Shown piece after piece: positions 9,126 to 17,351 of a stretch of 62,349 nt of DNA. The translations under genes and the position numbers were made by a program. Below the pieces are notes generated by a model. It saw only the letters and a list, made by a program, of their open reading frames with translations. It ran no database searches and had not been told where the DNA came from. Within the stretch, counting starts at the first letter, position 1, and every line of letters begins with the position of its first letter. The stretch comes from Candidatus Omnitrophota bacterium (lineage in GTDB: Bacteria > Hinthialibacterota > Hinthialibacteria > Hinthialibacterales > Hinthialibacteraceae). The DNA is taken from contig JAFGTC010000117.1 of the NCBI GenBank assembly GCA_016934335.1, positions 1 through 62,349 on the forward strand. The letters are read 5' to 3'.

Positions 9126-11975
9126 ATGTTTTGGAGAGGCGTTCTTGGGGGAGGGATGGTTGGATTTCTTTTTGTCTTCGCCGCGGTTCAACCGAATGCG
9201 GCGGATCGATTCTATGTGGGAGAGAAGGCCTGCCGCGAATGCCACCATAATGCGGGCCATCGCAATCAATTCAATGTATGGCATCGCAGCAAGCATGCCA
9301 GAGCCTATGCCGCGCTGGCCATGCCCGAATCGAAATCGATCGCCGAAATTTCCGGAATAGACGTCAATCCTTTTGACAGCCCCATTTGTTTAGGATGCCA
9401 TGCCACAGCTTCGGATGCGGAAGAATGGGAGCGGGATGAGGTTTTCTATCTGCAGGACGGAATTCAGTGTGAGTTTTGTCATGGGCCGGGCAGCGAGTAT
9501 ATGGAAGACGATATTATGCGTTCGCCGGAACTGGCGATGATGGCGGGGCTCAAAATGCCGGGAGAAGATTTATGCATGATTTGCCATGTGGATAAGGGAT
9601 CGCACATGGCGGTTTTGAAAACCCAAAAGTTTGATTATGAAGAAGCCATGAAAGAAATCGGTCATCCCGGCAAGGGCGGATTGATTCCTGAAAAACAAGA
9701 GGAACCGGCGGCTTTGCTGGATGGGCCGAAATATGTCGGCGTCATGGCCTGCGCGGAATGTCATCAACGCGAAGAGCAGGGATACGTTTTCAGCCGGTGG
9801 CGGCTCTCCCCCCATGCGGAAGCCTATACGGTTCTTTCTACGGAGAAAGCCTGGAAGATCGCCGAAGAGCGGGGCGTCGAGGGGAATCCCCAGGAAGCCG
9901 GCGAATGCCTGAAATGTCACACAACCGGATACGGCGAACCGGCGGGCCGTTTTATGGAGACCTTCGATCCGGTGATGGGCGTTCAATGCGAGAGTTGTCA
10001 TGGCCCCGGCAGCGAGTATATGCCGGAAGCGGTGATGCTCGACCCGGTCGCGGCGCAGCAGGCGGGATTGTGGAGCGTGAGCAGGGAGACCTGCCTGAAA
10101 TGTCACCCGGAGGAATCGCAGGGCGAGCCGTTCGACTATGAGGCGGCAGTTCGAAAAATCGCTCACGGCAAATCTCTTAAGGAGCAGACTTCGTCGGCCA
10201 TAGAGTATAAGACGCCCTTCAATATTGTCGTTTCGCGGGATGGGCGCCGCCTTTACATCGCCTGCGAAGGATCGGACAGCCTCATTGCGTTGGAAGCGGA
10301 GACCGGCGAGATCCTGGCGGAAGTGGACGTAGAGAATCTGCCTCACGGAGTGTGTCTTTCGCCGGATGAGAAGCGAATTTATGTAAGCAACCGCGGGACG
10401 GATACGGTTACGGTGATCGACGCTCATACATTCGAAGTGATTGACGTCTTCAAGACGGGCGACGAACCGCATCAGATGGCGACCAGCGCGGATGGCGGCC
10501 GCCTTTATGTCGCGAATGCGGGCTCTTACGACGTCTCTATCTTCGATGTGAAGACCGGCGAGGAAATCAAGCGTCTATCCGCCGGCCGCGGCGCCTGGGG
10601 AGCAGTGCGATCGCCGGACGGGGAATCCATATATGTAACCAATAATCTCTCACATTTTGTAAAGTTTCGCGCGCCTTCCCTTTCTGAAGTGACCGTAATT
10701 GAAACCGGCCGCGATTATATCGACCGCCGCATCTTCATTCCGGGGGCCAATCTTGTGCAGGGAATCGACATCTCTCCCGACGGCGAATTCGCTTTAGCGA
10801 CTTTGGTGCGGACGAAAAATCTGGTTCCCATGACCCGCGTCATACAGGGATGGGTCATGATCAATGCGCTGGGCGTCTTGTGGAAGGACGGGCGCGTCGA
10901 TCAGCTGCCGTTGGACGAGCTCGACAACGGATTTGCCGATCCCACGGACGTCAAGATCACGCCCAATGGGAAATATGCGTATATAACCGGCGGAGGGATC
11001 AATGCGGTCGCAGTCCTGGATATCGAAAAAATGCTGTCGGTTCTTTCCCACGCCTCCGAAGAAGAACGAAAAACTGTGCTGCCCAATCATCTGGGTGTTC
11101 CAACGGAATATATATTGAAGCGCATCCAAGTCGGCGTCGGGCCTCGCGGTTTGGCTGTTTCGCCGGACAGCCGTTTTGTCTATGTGGCGGATGCGCTGGA
11201 GGACTCTGTGTCGGTGATCGACGTTCAGCGGCAAGAGCGAGTTAAAGTGTTTGATCTGGGCGGGCCGAAAGAGATTACATTGGCGCGCAAGGGAGAGCGC
11301 ATCTTTCATAGCGCGGATATTACTTATGGAACGCAATTCTCCTGCCATTCCTGTCATCCGGACGGGGGCATCGACGGCATTACGTACGATATCGAGCCGG
11401 ACGGGATCGGGATTAATCCGGTGGACAACCGCACATTGCGGGGCATTCTGGATACGGCGCCGTTCAAATGGGAAGGCACCAATCCATCGTTGAGCCGGCA
11501 GTGCGGGCCGCGGCTGGCGGTGTTTTTTACGCGCATCGATCCATTCACGCCGGAGCAGGTGAAAGCGTTGGATCATTATATTTGCACCATCCCGCGCAAT
11601 CCCAACCGCTATCGCGTAGGGGATGAACTCACTCCGGCTCAGAGACGCGGCAAGGAAATCTTCGAACGCACGATGGATAATGCGGGGAATTCTATTCCCA
11701 AAGAGAATCAATGCGCTTTTTGTCATCCGGCGCCCTATTTTACACGCCGACTTGTTTTCGATGTGAGGTCGTCGTCGCATCTGGATACAAATCGGGATTT
11801 TGATATTCCCCATTTAAATAATATTTATGAAACAGCGCCTTATCTGCATGATGGCCGAGCGGAGACGTTGGAAGAGATCTGGACGACCTTCAATCCCAAC
11901 GATACGCACGGCGTTACCAACGATATGACCAAAGATGAATTGAAGGATTTGATAGAATATCTGAAAACTCTGTAA
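9126..11975 (+). CDS. Ten-haem cytochrome: c554-like, YVTN propeller and MauG/CcpA-like fusion
   Basis: 949 residues from ATG 9126, chosen because GGAGG (9115-9119) lies six bases upstream; an earlier ATG at 9087 has no such site. Signal helix at residues 2-25. Eight CXXCH sites occur in two similar blocks of four (Cys36, 88, 115, 150 and Cys209, 261, 288, 323), each with an ECHGPGSEYM-type spacer, like tetrahaem cytochrome c554. A YVTN/NHL-type beta-propeller spans about 350-730. Two more haem sites (Cys740, Cys863) sit in a bacterial dihaem peroxidase/MauG-like domain with the YLHDGRAETLEEI signature. Inferred role: periplasmic electron transfer with an oxidase or peroxidase-like end. Substrate unknown. 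The next gene starts 30 bases after its stop. Confidence 0.87.
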   Translation: MFWRGVLGGGMVGFLFVFAAVQPNAADRFYVGEKACRECHHNAGHRNQFNVWHRSKHARAYAALAMPESKSIAEISGIDVNPFDSPICLGCHATASDAEEWERDEVFYLQDGIQCEFCHGPGSEYMEDDIMRSPELAMMAGLKMPGEDLCMICHVDKGSHMAVLKTQKFDYEEAMKEIGHPGKGGLIPEKQEEPAALLDGPKYVGVMACAECHQREEQGYVFSRWRLSPHAEAYTVLSTEKAWKIAEERGVEGNPQEAGECLKCHTTGYGEPAGRFMETFDPVMGVQCESCHGPGSEYMPEAVMLDPVAAQQAGLWSVSRETCLKCHPEESQGEPFDYEAAVRKIAHGKSLKEQTSSAIEYKTPFNIVVSRDGRRLYIACEGSDSLIALEAETGEILAEVDVENLPHGVCLSPDEKRIYVSNRGTDTVTVIDAHTFEVIDVFKTGDEPHQMATSADGGRLYVANAGSYDVSIFDVKTGEEIKRLSAGRGAWGAVRSPDGESIYVTNNLSHFVKFRAPSLSEVTVIETGRDYIDRRIFIPGANLVQGIDISPDGEFALATLVRTKNLVPMTRVIQGWVMINALGVLWKDGRVDQLPLDELDNGFADPTDVKITPNGKYAYITGGGINAVAVLDIEKMLSVLSHASEEERKTVLPNHLGVPTEYILKRIQVGVGPRGLAVSPDSRFVYVADALEDSVSVIDVQRQERVKVFDLGGPKEITLARKGERIFHSADITYGTQFSCHSCHPDGGIDGITYDIEPDGIGINPVDNRTLRGILDTAPFKWEGTNPSLSRQCGPRLAVFFTRIDPFTPEQVKALDHYICTIPRNPNRYRVGDELTPAQRRGKEIFERTMDNAGNSIPKENQCAFCHPAPYFTRRLVFDVRSSSHLDTNRDFDIPHLNNIYETAPYLHDGRAETLEEIWTTFNPNDTHGVTNDMTKDELKDLIEYLKTL

Positions 11976-12005
11976 TGGAACGCCCTGAAATGGGGAGGAG
12001 TCGCC

Positions 12006-13133
12006 ATGAAAACATGCTTCATCATGCTGCTATTCTTGACGCCGGGATTTCTTTCCCTGGCGGGGGAGGAAGCGCCCGTTCTGGCCGGCGAGCCTTATGT
12101 GTACAAAGAATGGGAAACGTTTTATCAACAGGAGGATGGGCTTCCCAACGATCATATCTTTGCCCTGAAAGTGGACGGCGACCGGTTGTGGGTGGGAACC
12201 GAGGGAGGATTGGCGCTGTATGAGGATGGAAAATGGAAATCCTGGACGGAGGAAGACGGACTGCCGTTTAATGTAGTCAGCAGCATCGCCGTCAGCGAAA
12301 AAACCGGCGACGTCTGGCTGGCCATGTTCGGCGGCGGCGTGGCAAGGTTCAGCGGCGGGCGGTTTGATCATTATCATCAATTGAACAGCGGCTTGGTGAA
12401 TGACGTAGTCTATGGAATTACTGTACTCGGCGATGAAGTGTGGGCGGCGACCACCGCCGGCGTGAGTTCTTATAATTTCGTGACGGGCGAATGGGAGATT
12501 TTCACGGAAAAAAACGCGCCCATGGAAGAAATATGGTGTTACAACATCGACTCGGCCGGCCATAAAGTCTATGTGGCGGTGTGGGGCGGCGGCATTCTGG
12601 AGTGGGACGTCGAAAAACGATATTGGGATGCGCATCATGATCCGGATCGCGAAATGGAGATCGACCTCTACCGCGACGACGGTTTGATCCACATCATTAC
12701 AACTTCCGTATCCATGAGCGAGGTGATGTGGGCGTCGACTTACTTTGGATTGAGTCGATACGACGGACGCCACTGGCGCGGATATACGAGGCAGGACAGC
12801 GGGTTGATCAGCGATTTCATCAATTTCGCCGATGGCCGCGGTGCGGATTCGTGCTATTTGAGCACCGATTTGGGCCTGGCGGCGCTGGTGGACTATAATA
12901 CAAATACGTGGGTGACTTATAAGCGCGATTCGGAAGACGCCAAGAACTGGACGGCGCATATTATGATCGACAATAACATTATTCGCTCCGTACCGGTTCA
13001 TTTGACGCTTCCCAATCATTTCATCATCTGTTCGGAATTTCAGGGAAACGATGTGTGGATCGGGACCGGCCATGGATTGGCGCGGGGAATCGGCAAGGGA
13101 TTTTATGATGGATTAAAAAGAAAAACGGATTGA
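12006..13133 (+). CDS. Secreted propeller protein with two-component-regulator propeller repeats
   Basis: 375 residues with a signal peptide (about 1-20, ending near LAGEE). The mature part consists of Reg_prop-like blades: repeated GLPNDHIFALKVDGDRLWVGT and GLPFNVVSSIAV units with GG(L/V)ALYEDG turns. In the Bacteroidetes hybrid two-component systems these blades form the periplasmic sensor for oligosaccharides. Here no membrane helix, kinase or DNA-binding domain follows, so the protein is a free or surface propeller. GGGGAGGAG precedes the ATG. Its position 30 bases after the ten-haem cytochrome gene suggests part of the same operon; a ligand-binding or docking role is inference. Confidence 0.78.
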   Translation: MKTCFIMLLFLTPGFLSLAGEEAPVLAGEPYVYKEWETFYQQEDGLPNDHIFALKVDGDRLWVGTEGGLALYEDGKWKSWTEEDGLPFNVVSSIAVSEKTGDVWLAMFGGGVARFSGGRFDHYHQLNSGLVNDVVYGITVLGDEVWAATTAGVSSYNFVTGEWEIFTEKNAPMEEIWCYNIDSAGHKVYVAVWGGGILEWDVEKRYWDAHHDPDREMEIDLYRDDGLIHIITTSVSMSEVMWASTYFGLSRYDGRHWRGYTRQDSGLISDFINFADGRGADSCYLSTDLGLAALVDYNTNTWVTYKRDSEDAKNWTAHIMIDNNIIRSVPVHLTLPNHFIICSEFQGNDVWIGTGHGLARGIGKGFYDGLKRKTD

Positions 13134-13202
13134 TAAGAATTATAGAATCGCTCGATAAAAATGGATGGAGGATGTCGTCTTTCATTCAAGGAGGATTCAA
13201 TC

Positions 13203-14627
13203 ATGAAGCGCTTCATTTCAATTCTCTGCCTGACTGCGATAGTTGTTTGCGCCGGCGTGTTTTCTTCCGCCGAGGATGTTGAATGGCGGGAGGATGCATC
13301 GCGAGTATGGGATACGACAGAAGTCCGCGGAACCGATCCTGAAATGTTGAAGAAAAATTACGGCCGGACGCCGCATGAATATTTCCCTTACAGTGAATTC
13401 AGCGATCCTTACCGACGCTTTTTCCGGGAGCCGCTGCAGTATCGCGGATACGGCCGCCATATCCCGGAGCCGGATCATGTGGACTCCGTGAAAATTGGAT
13501 TCTTGGGGCCGATCATGAAAACCGTGTCGGTGGCGACGGGCGGCGCATCGCACGAAGAGCCGATGGGGCACAAAATGATGCAGGGGGCGCGGCTGGCCAT
13601 CGAGCAGGCCAATGCGCGCGGCGGGTATCGCGGCGGCGATATCCCTTTCGAGTTGATCGTTCGCAACGACAACGGGCTTTGGGGCGCCAGCGGCAATGAA
13701 ATCATCACGCTGGGATATAAAGATAAAGTATGGGCGATTTTGGGAACCATTGACGGCGCAAACAGCCATATCGCTATTCGCGTGGCGCTGAAGTTGGAAC
13801 TCCCCATGATGAATACGGGAGACACGGATCCCACTTTTATTGAGACCAATATTCCTTGGGTATTTCGATGCATAACGGATGATCGCCAGATGTGTTATTT
13901 CCTGGCGGATTATGTCTTTAAAAAATTAGGGATGACGCGCGTCGCCGCTTTGCGAGCCAACAATCGATACGGGCGCATGAGCATCGATGAATTTCGCGAC
14001 GCCGCCACCCGGCTAGGTCATCCCTTCTTGACCGAATTGAATTACAAAGTCGGCGATACGGACTTTGCGGCGCAGCTTACGCGCATCAAATCGTTGAATC
14101 CGGAAGCGGTCATCACGTACGGTGACTGCGAAGAATCCGCGTTGATAGTGAAACAGATGCGTAAAATGGGAATGAATCAGCTCTTTCTCGGCAGCGATCG
14201 ATTGGTTTTGCCCAAATTCTTCGAGATCGCGGGAGATGACGCCGGTCCGGTTGCGGCGGGCTATCCTTATAATCCGGAGAGCCAAGATCCCAAGTATTTG
14301 GAATTCTGCCAGGCTTTTCGAGAGCGCTTTGGCGATGAGCCGGAAACATATGCGGCGCATGCCTATGACGGCATGAGCATGATAATCGAAGCCATCCAGC
14401 GCGCCGGCTTGAATCGCGCTCTGATTCGGGATGAACTAGCCAAGGTTACGCATTATCACGGCGTTACGGGAATCAAGGAATTTGATCCTATTTTCAATAA
14501 TATCAGCGCCGCTTGTTTGGCTTTGGCGGAAGACGGGAAATTCAAATTTTTTACGCGAGAGGAACTTTTAGGCGAATCGGATGCGAAGTTCACTCAAAGC
14601 GAATCGGTGAAGACGGAAGGCGAGTAA
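13203..14627 (+). CDS. LivJ-like periplasmic binding protein with N-terminal extension
   Basis: 474 residues from ATG 13203, which follows AAGGAGG at 13188-13194 by a normal spacing; an in-frame earlier GTG-type extension at 13161 lacks a site. Signal peptide at 1-22. Residues about 23-95 are an unusual charged and aromatic extension (FSDPYRRFFREPLQYRGYG). After it a periplasmic-binding-protein type 1 fold begins (VKIGFLGPIM). It continues with a LAIEQANARGG helix, IPFELIVRND and the hinge region KVWAILGTIDGANSHIA, as in branched-chain amino acid or amide binding proteins. No ABC permease or ATPase is present anywhere in the window. It is followed after 73 bases by a related gene. Confidence 0.85.
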   Translation: MKRFISILCLTAIVVCAGVFSSAEDVEWREDASRVWDTTEVRGTDPEMLKKNYGRTPHEYFPYSEFSDPYRRFFREPLQYRGYGRHIPEPDHVDSVKIGFLGPIMKTVSVATGGASHEEPMGHKMMQGARLAIEQANARGGYRGGDIPFELIVRNDNGLWGASGNEIITLGYKDKVWAILGTIDGANSHIAIRVALKLELPMMNTGDTDPTFIETNIPWVFRCITDDRQMCYFLADYVFKKLGMTRVAALRANNRYGRMSIDEFRDAATRLGHPFLTELNYKVGDTDFAAQLTRIKSLNPEAVITYGDCEESALIVKQMRKMGMNQLFLGSDRLVLPKFFEIAGDDAGPVAAGYPYNPESQDPKYLEFCQAFRERFGDEPETYAAHAYDGMSMIIEAIQRAGLNRALIRDELAKVTHYHGVTGIKEFDPIFNNISAACLALAEDGKFKFFTREELLGESDAKFTQSESVKTEGE

Positions 14628-14700
14628 TAATTTGGATATGAAAATTCTTGCGTCTCGCGCTTCTCCACGGAGTCATGGAACGAGCGGAGCGAGGCGGAAT

Positions 14701-15870
14701 ATGCATGGTGAAATCATCAACAGGGCTTCACGAGTTGTCGCCCTGTTGTTTTTCTTTTGCGCTGTTTCATCGGCGCAGGAATTATATAGAATGCTGGATT
14801 CGCCTCAGCCTTTTACCGGGGCGGAAAGTCAGACAGCCGATTCATCGGAATTGACTGCAGTCCGCATCGGCTTTTTTGCGCCGGGGGAAGATTTCAGCGC
14901 AGCGGCCCGTTCGCTGATGCGCGGCGTTTCGCTGGCTGTGGAAACAATCAATGAAAATGGAGGATGCCGGGGGCTGCCGCTCGAGTTGACGCGTCGCTGG
15001 GCCGACGATCCTTGGGGCGCGGGATCGAAGGAAATGATCCGAATGCTGTATCGCGATAAAGTCTGGGCCGTGATCGGCTCCATCGGCGCGGAGAGCACGC
15101 ACATCGCCGAACAGATCGTCACCAAAGCCTACGCTCCTCTGGTCTCTCCCATCGTTTCGGATTCTTCGTTGACGCACATCAACCTTCCCTGGATTTTCCG
15201 GCTGCCGCCGGACGATTATGCGCAGGCCCGCGTCTTGGTCGAGCAGGGCGTCAAGCCGATGAATCTTCGCAAAGCGGGATTGCTGACATCGACCGATCAT
15301 GACGGCCGCTACGCCGCCGCAGAGTTAAAAAAAGTATTGGGCGAGCAGGGGATTGCGCCGGCGTTTCATTTGACCCTCTCGCCTGATGCGGCGCCGTTGG
15401 AGGATATCGCCAGGCGGATTCAACGTTTTAATCCGGATTGCCTTATGATTCGATTTCCCGCCGATCGGTTTTCTTCGCTGCTTTCGGCTCTTCAAGGAGC
15501 GGGCGTCGATATTCCCTTGTTCGTCCCTTGGATTCCGGGATTGAAATCCGAATTTCTGATTTCAAATTATTCAGGATCAATCACGTTAGTCGAGCCTTTC
15601 TCTGAGCCGAAACAGTGCGGCGTCTATCTGAAGTTTATGCGCGATTATATTCACCGATACGGTGAGAAGCCGGACGCATGCGCCGCGTATGGCTATGACG
15701 CTCTGTCTCTGATCGCCCGCGCGATCGAGAATGAGGGATTCCAGCGCTCCCGATTGGCGAAGGGAATCCGGGATCTCAGCCGATTTCCCGGCGTCAGCGG
15801 CGTCATCGAATGGGATAACGGCGGCGGAAATCTTGGAAAACCGGTAGTCAGGACTTTGTCGCCCCAATAA
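14701..15870 (+). CDS. Second LivJ-like periplasmic binding protein
   Basis: 389 residues from ATG 14701, which gives a clean signal peptide (VVALLFFFCAVSSAQE) and has GAGG upstream (14689-14692). Upstream in-frame starts at 14632 (TTG) and 14638 (ATG) would add a basic, low-complexity 21-23 residues. The fold is the same as the preceding protein: VRIGFFAPGEDF, GVSLAVETINENGGCRG, DKVWAVIGSIGAESTHIAEQ, so the pair arose by an old duplication. It lacks the long aromatic extension of its neighbour. The missing transporter genes suggest a role in sensing or in the adjacent redox cluster instead of import; that is inference. Confidence 0.83.
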   Translation: MHGEIINRASRVVALLFFFCAVSSAQELYRMLDSPQPFTGAESQTADSSELTAVRIGFFAPGEDFSAAARSLMRGVSLAVETINENGGCRGLPLELTRRWADDPWGAGSKEMIRMLYRDKVWAVIGSIGAESTHIAEQIVTKAYAPLVSPIVSDSSLTHINLPWIFRLPPDDYAQARVLVEQGVKPMNLRKAGLLTSTDHDGRYAAAELKKVLGEQGIAPAFHLTLSPDAAPLEDIARRIQRFNPDCLMIRFPADRFSSLLSALQGAGVDIPLFVPWIPGLKSEFLISNYSGSITLVEPFSEPKQCGVYLKFMRDYIHRYGEKPDACAAYGYDALSLIARAIENEGFQRSRLAKGIRDLSRFPGVSGVIEWDNGGGNLGKPVVRTLSPQ

Positions 15871-15942
15871 AATCATTATTTCTCTCCGGCCATTTTTTAC
15901 ATTATTTCTCTCTTTGAACGGAAAGACCGGCGATGGAAAAAA

Positions 15943-15951
15943 TGATACAAT
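15943..15951 (+). promoter_or_regulatory. Candidate extended -10 promoter of bioB
   Basis: TGATACAAT lies 30 bases upstream of the bioB ATG and fits an extended -10 element (TGn plus TACAAT). No good -35 hexamer is seen at the expected distance. Weak evidence. Confidence 0.35.
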
Positions 15952-15980
15952 AGGGTAACGAAATAAATTGGAGTATTTTT

Positions 15981-17057
15981 ATGGTTGTCCATACCCCAGA
16001 ACGAAAGGAATCGGCTCATCCTTTTTCTTCGCTGGATTTTTTTGAAGCAATCACCCGCCAAATCATTGAAAACGAATACCGCATATCCCGCGAGGAGGCG
16101 GAGCGAATCGGATCGATCGATCTCAGCGATGCGCTGCTGCTGTTTCATTATGCGAAGCGGATTCGAGAGCATTACCGGGGCGATCGAGTCAGCCTTTGTT
16201 CGATTGTGAACGCCAAATCTGGCGCCTGTTCGGAAGACTGCGGCTTTTGTTCCCAGTCGGTGCATTTCAAAACCAAGGCGCCGGCGTATGCTTTGATAGA
16301 GCCAAGCGAAGTCGTCAAAGCAGCCCGGCAGGCATTGGAAGATGGAGCGCAAGCTTTCAGCGTAGTGATCAGCGGAAAAGGAATCAAAAACGATCAGGAA
16401 TTAAATGCCATCGGCGAGATTGTCAAAACGGTGCGCCGCGAGGTTGGAATTGATGTGCATGCGTCGGTGGGGATCGTCACAAAAGAGCAGATCGAATACT
16501 TAAAAGCATGCGGCGTAACGATGCTGCATCATAACCTGGAAACATCCGAGCGATATTTTCCCTCGATCTGTACGACGCATTCCTACAGGGAGCGGATTCA
16601 AACAATTCAAACCGCTCGCGAATGCGGCATGCGGCTCTGCGCAGGCGGAATATTCGGCTTAGGCGAAGATCTGCGCGACCGCATCGACATGGCCTTCGAA
16701 CTCCGCAAACTAGGCGTCTCCGTTATTCCCATGAATTTTCTGTGCGCCATCGAAGGCACTCCCCTGGCGGGACAATCTCCGCTTCCCCCTATGGAAATAT
16801 TAAGTATTATCTCGTTGTATCGCTTTATTTTGCCTGATAAAGAAATCAAAATTTGCGGAGGCCGGGATGCCAACCTGCGTGATTTGCAGAGCATGATCTT
16901 TTTAGCGGGCGCCGACAGCATGATGATCGGAAATTATTTAACTACGGCGGGACGCGAACCGGAGCGGGATTGGCAAATGATGCGCGATTTGCATCTGCAG
17001 TGGAGCGCCCGCGGCGTCGCATCGGAAAAAGGAGACTCGAATAGTGAATGCGAATGA
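15981..17057 (+). CDS. bioB: Biotin synthase
   Basis: Radical SAM enzyme that inserts sulfur into dethiobiotin to give biotin; cytoplasmic, 358 residues, normal length. The radical SAM cluster motif CxxxCxxC is Cys83, Cys87, Cys90 (GACSEDCGFCSQS). Other BioB hallmarks follow: NAKSGACSED before it, HHNLETS in the middle of the barrel, GGIFGLGE and a C-terminal MIGNYLTT. GGAG precedes the ATG at 15981 at normal spacing. No bioA, bioD or bioF is in the window, so the pathway must be completed elsewhere. The next gene starts within its last codons (overlap of 14 bases), implying coupling. Confidence 0.96.
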   Translation: MVVHTPERKESAHPFSSLDFFEAITRQIIENEYRISREEAERIGSIDLSDALLLFHYAKRIREHYRGDRVSLCSIVNAKSGACSEDCGFCSQSVHFKTKAPAYALIEPSEVVKAARQALEDGAQAFSVVISGKGIKNDQELNAIGEIVKTVRREVGIDVHASVGIVTKEQIEYLKACGVTMLHHNLETSERYFPSICTTHSYRERIQTIQTARECGMRLCAGGIFGLGEDLRDRIDMAFELRKLGVSVIPMNFLCAIEGTPLAGQSPLPPMEILSIISLYRFILPDKEIKICGGRDANLRDLQSMIFLAGADSMMIGNYLTTAGREPERDWQMMRDLHLQWSARGVASEKGDSNSECE

Positions 17058-17304
17058 TGATAACTTGATTCCTCTGTGCATTACCGAAGATGAAGTGCAT
17101 GAAGCAATGGTGACAGGCGCTCTGAACGATGCCGGCATTCATCATGTCGTTCAGGGGTATCACGATGAAGCGTTCGACGGTCTCTTCGAACAAACGCGCG
17201 GGCATTCTCGAATTTTGGTATTGGAAGATGACGAAACCAAAGCCTTAGAGGCTATTTCCGATATTCCTAATTTTAAAAACGAGCAAGGGGAAGAGGCAGA
17301 TTAG
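17044..17304 (+). CDS. DUF2007-like small protein
   Basis: 86 residues, GTG start at 17044 overlapping the end of bioB by 14 bases, with a GGAGACTCG stretch just upstream as ribosome-binding site. The sequence is acidic and soluble, beginning with a two-strand/helix unit (DLIPLCITEDEVHEAMVTG, then DAGIHHVVQG) and ending in a LVLEDDETKALEAI helix. This layout is that of the DUF2007 'putative prokaryotic signal transducing' family. Those proteins resemble the ferredoxin-like PII fold, but their function is not known. Coupling to bioB may be incidental. Confidence 0.7.
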   Translation: MNANDDNLIPLCITEDEVHEAMVTGALNDAGIHHVVQGYHDEAFDGLFEQTRGHSRILVLEDDETKALEAISDIPNFKNEQGEEAD

Positions 17305-17351
17305 GGATTCGGCGCCGCTTGCGGGGTGCGTTCAATTACGAGCGATGGAAT

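Noticed and set aside
10794-11813. A 339-codon minus-strand frame opposite the ten-haem cytochrome
   Set aside because: Antisense shadow of a gene with ten haem motifs; no ribosome-binding site or family match.
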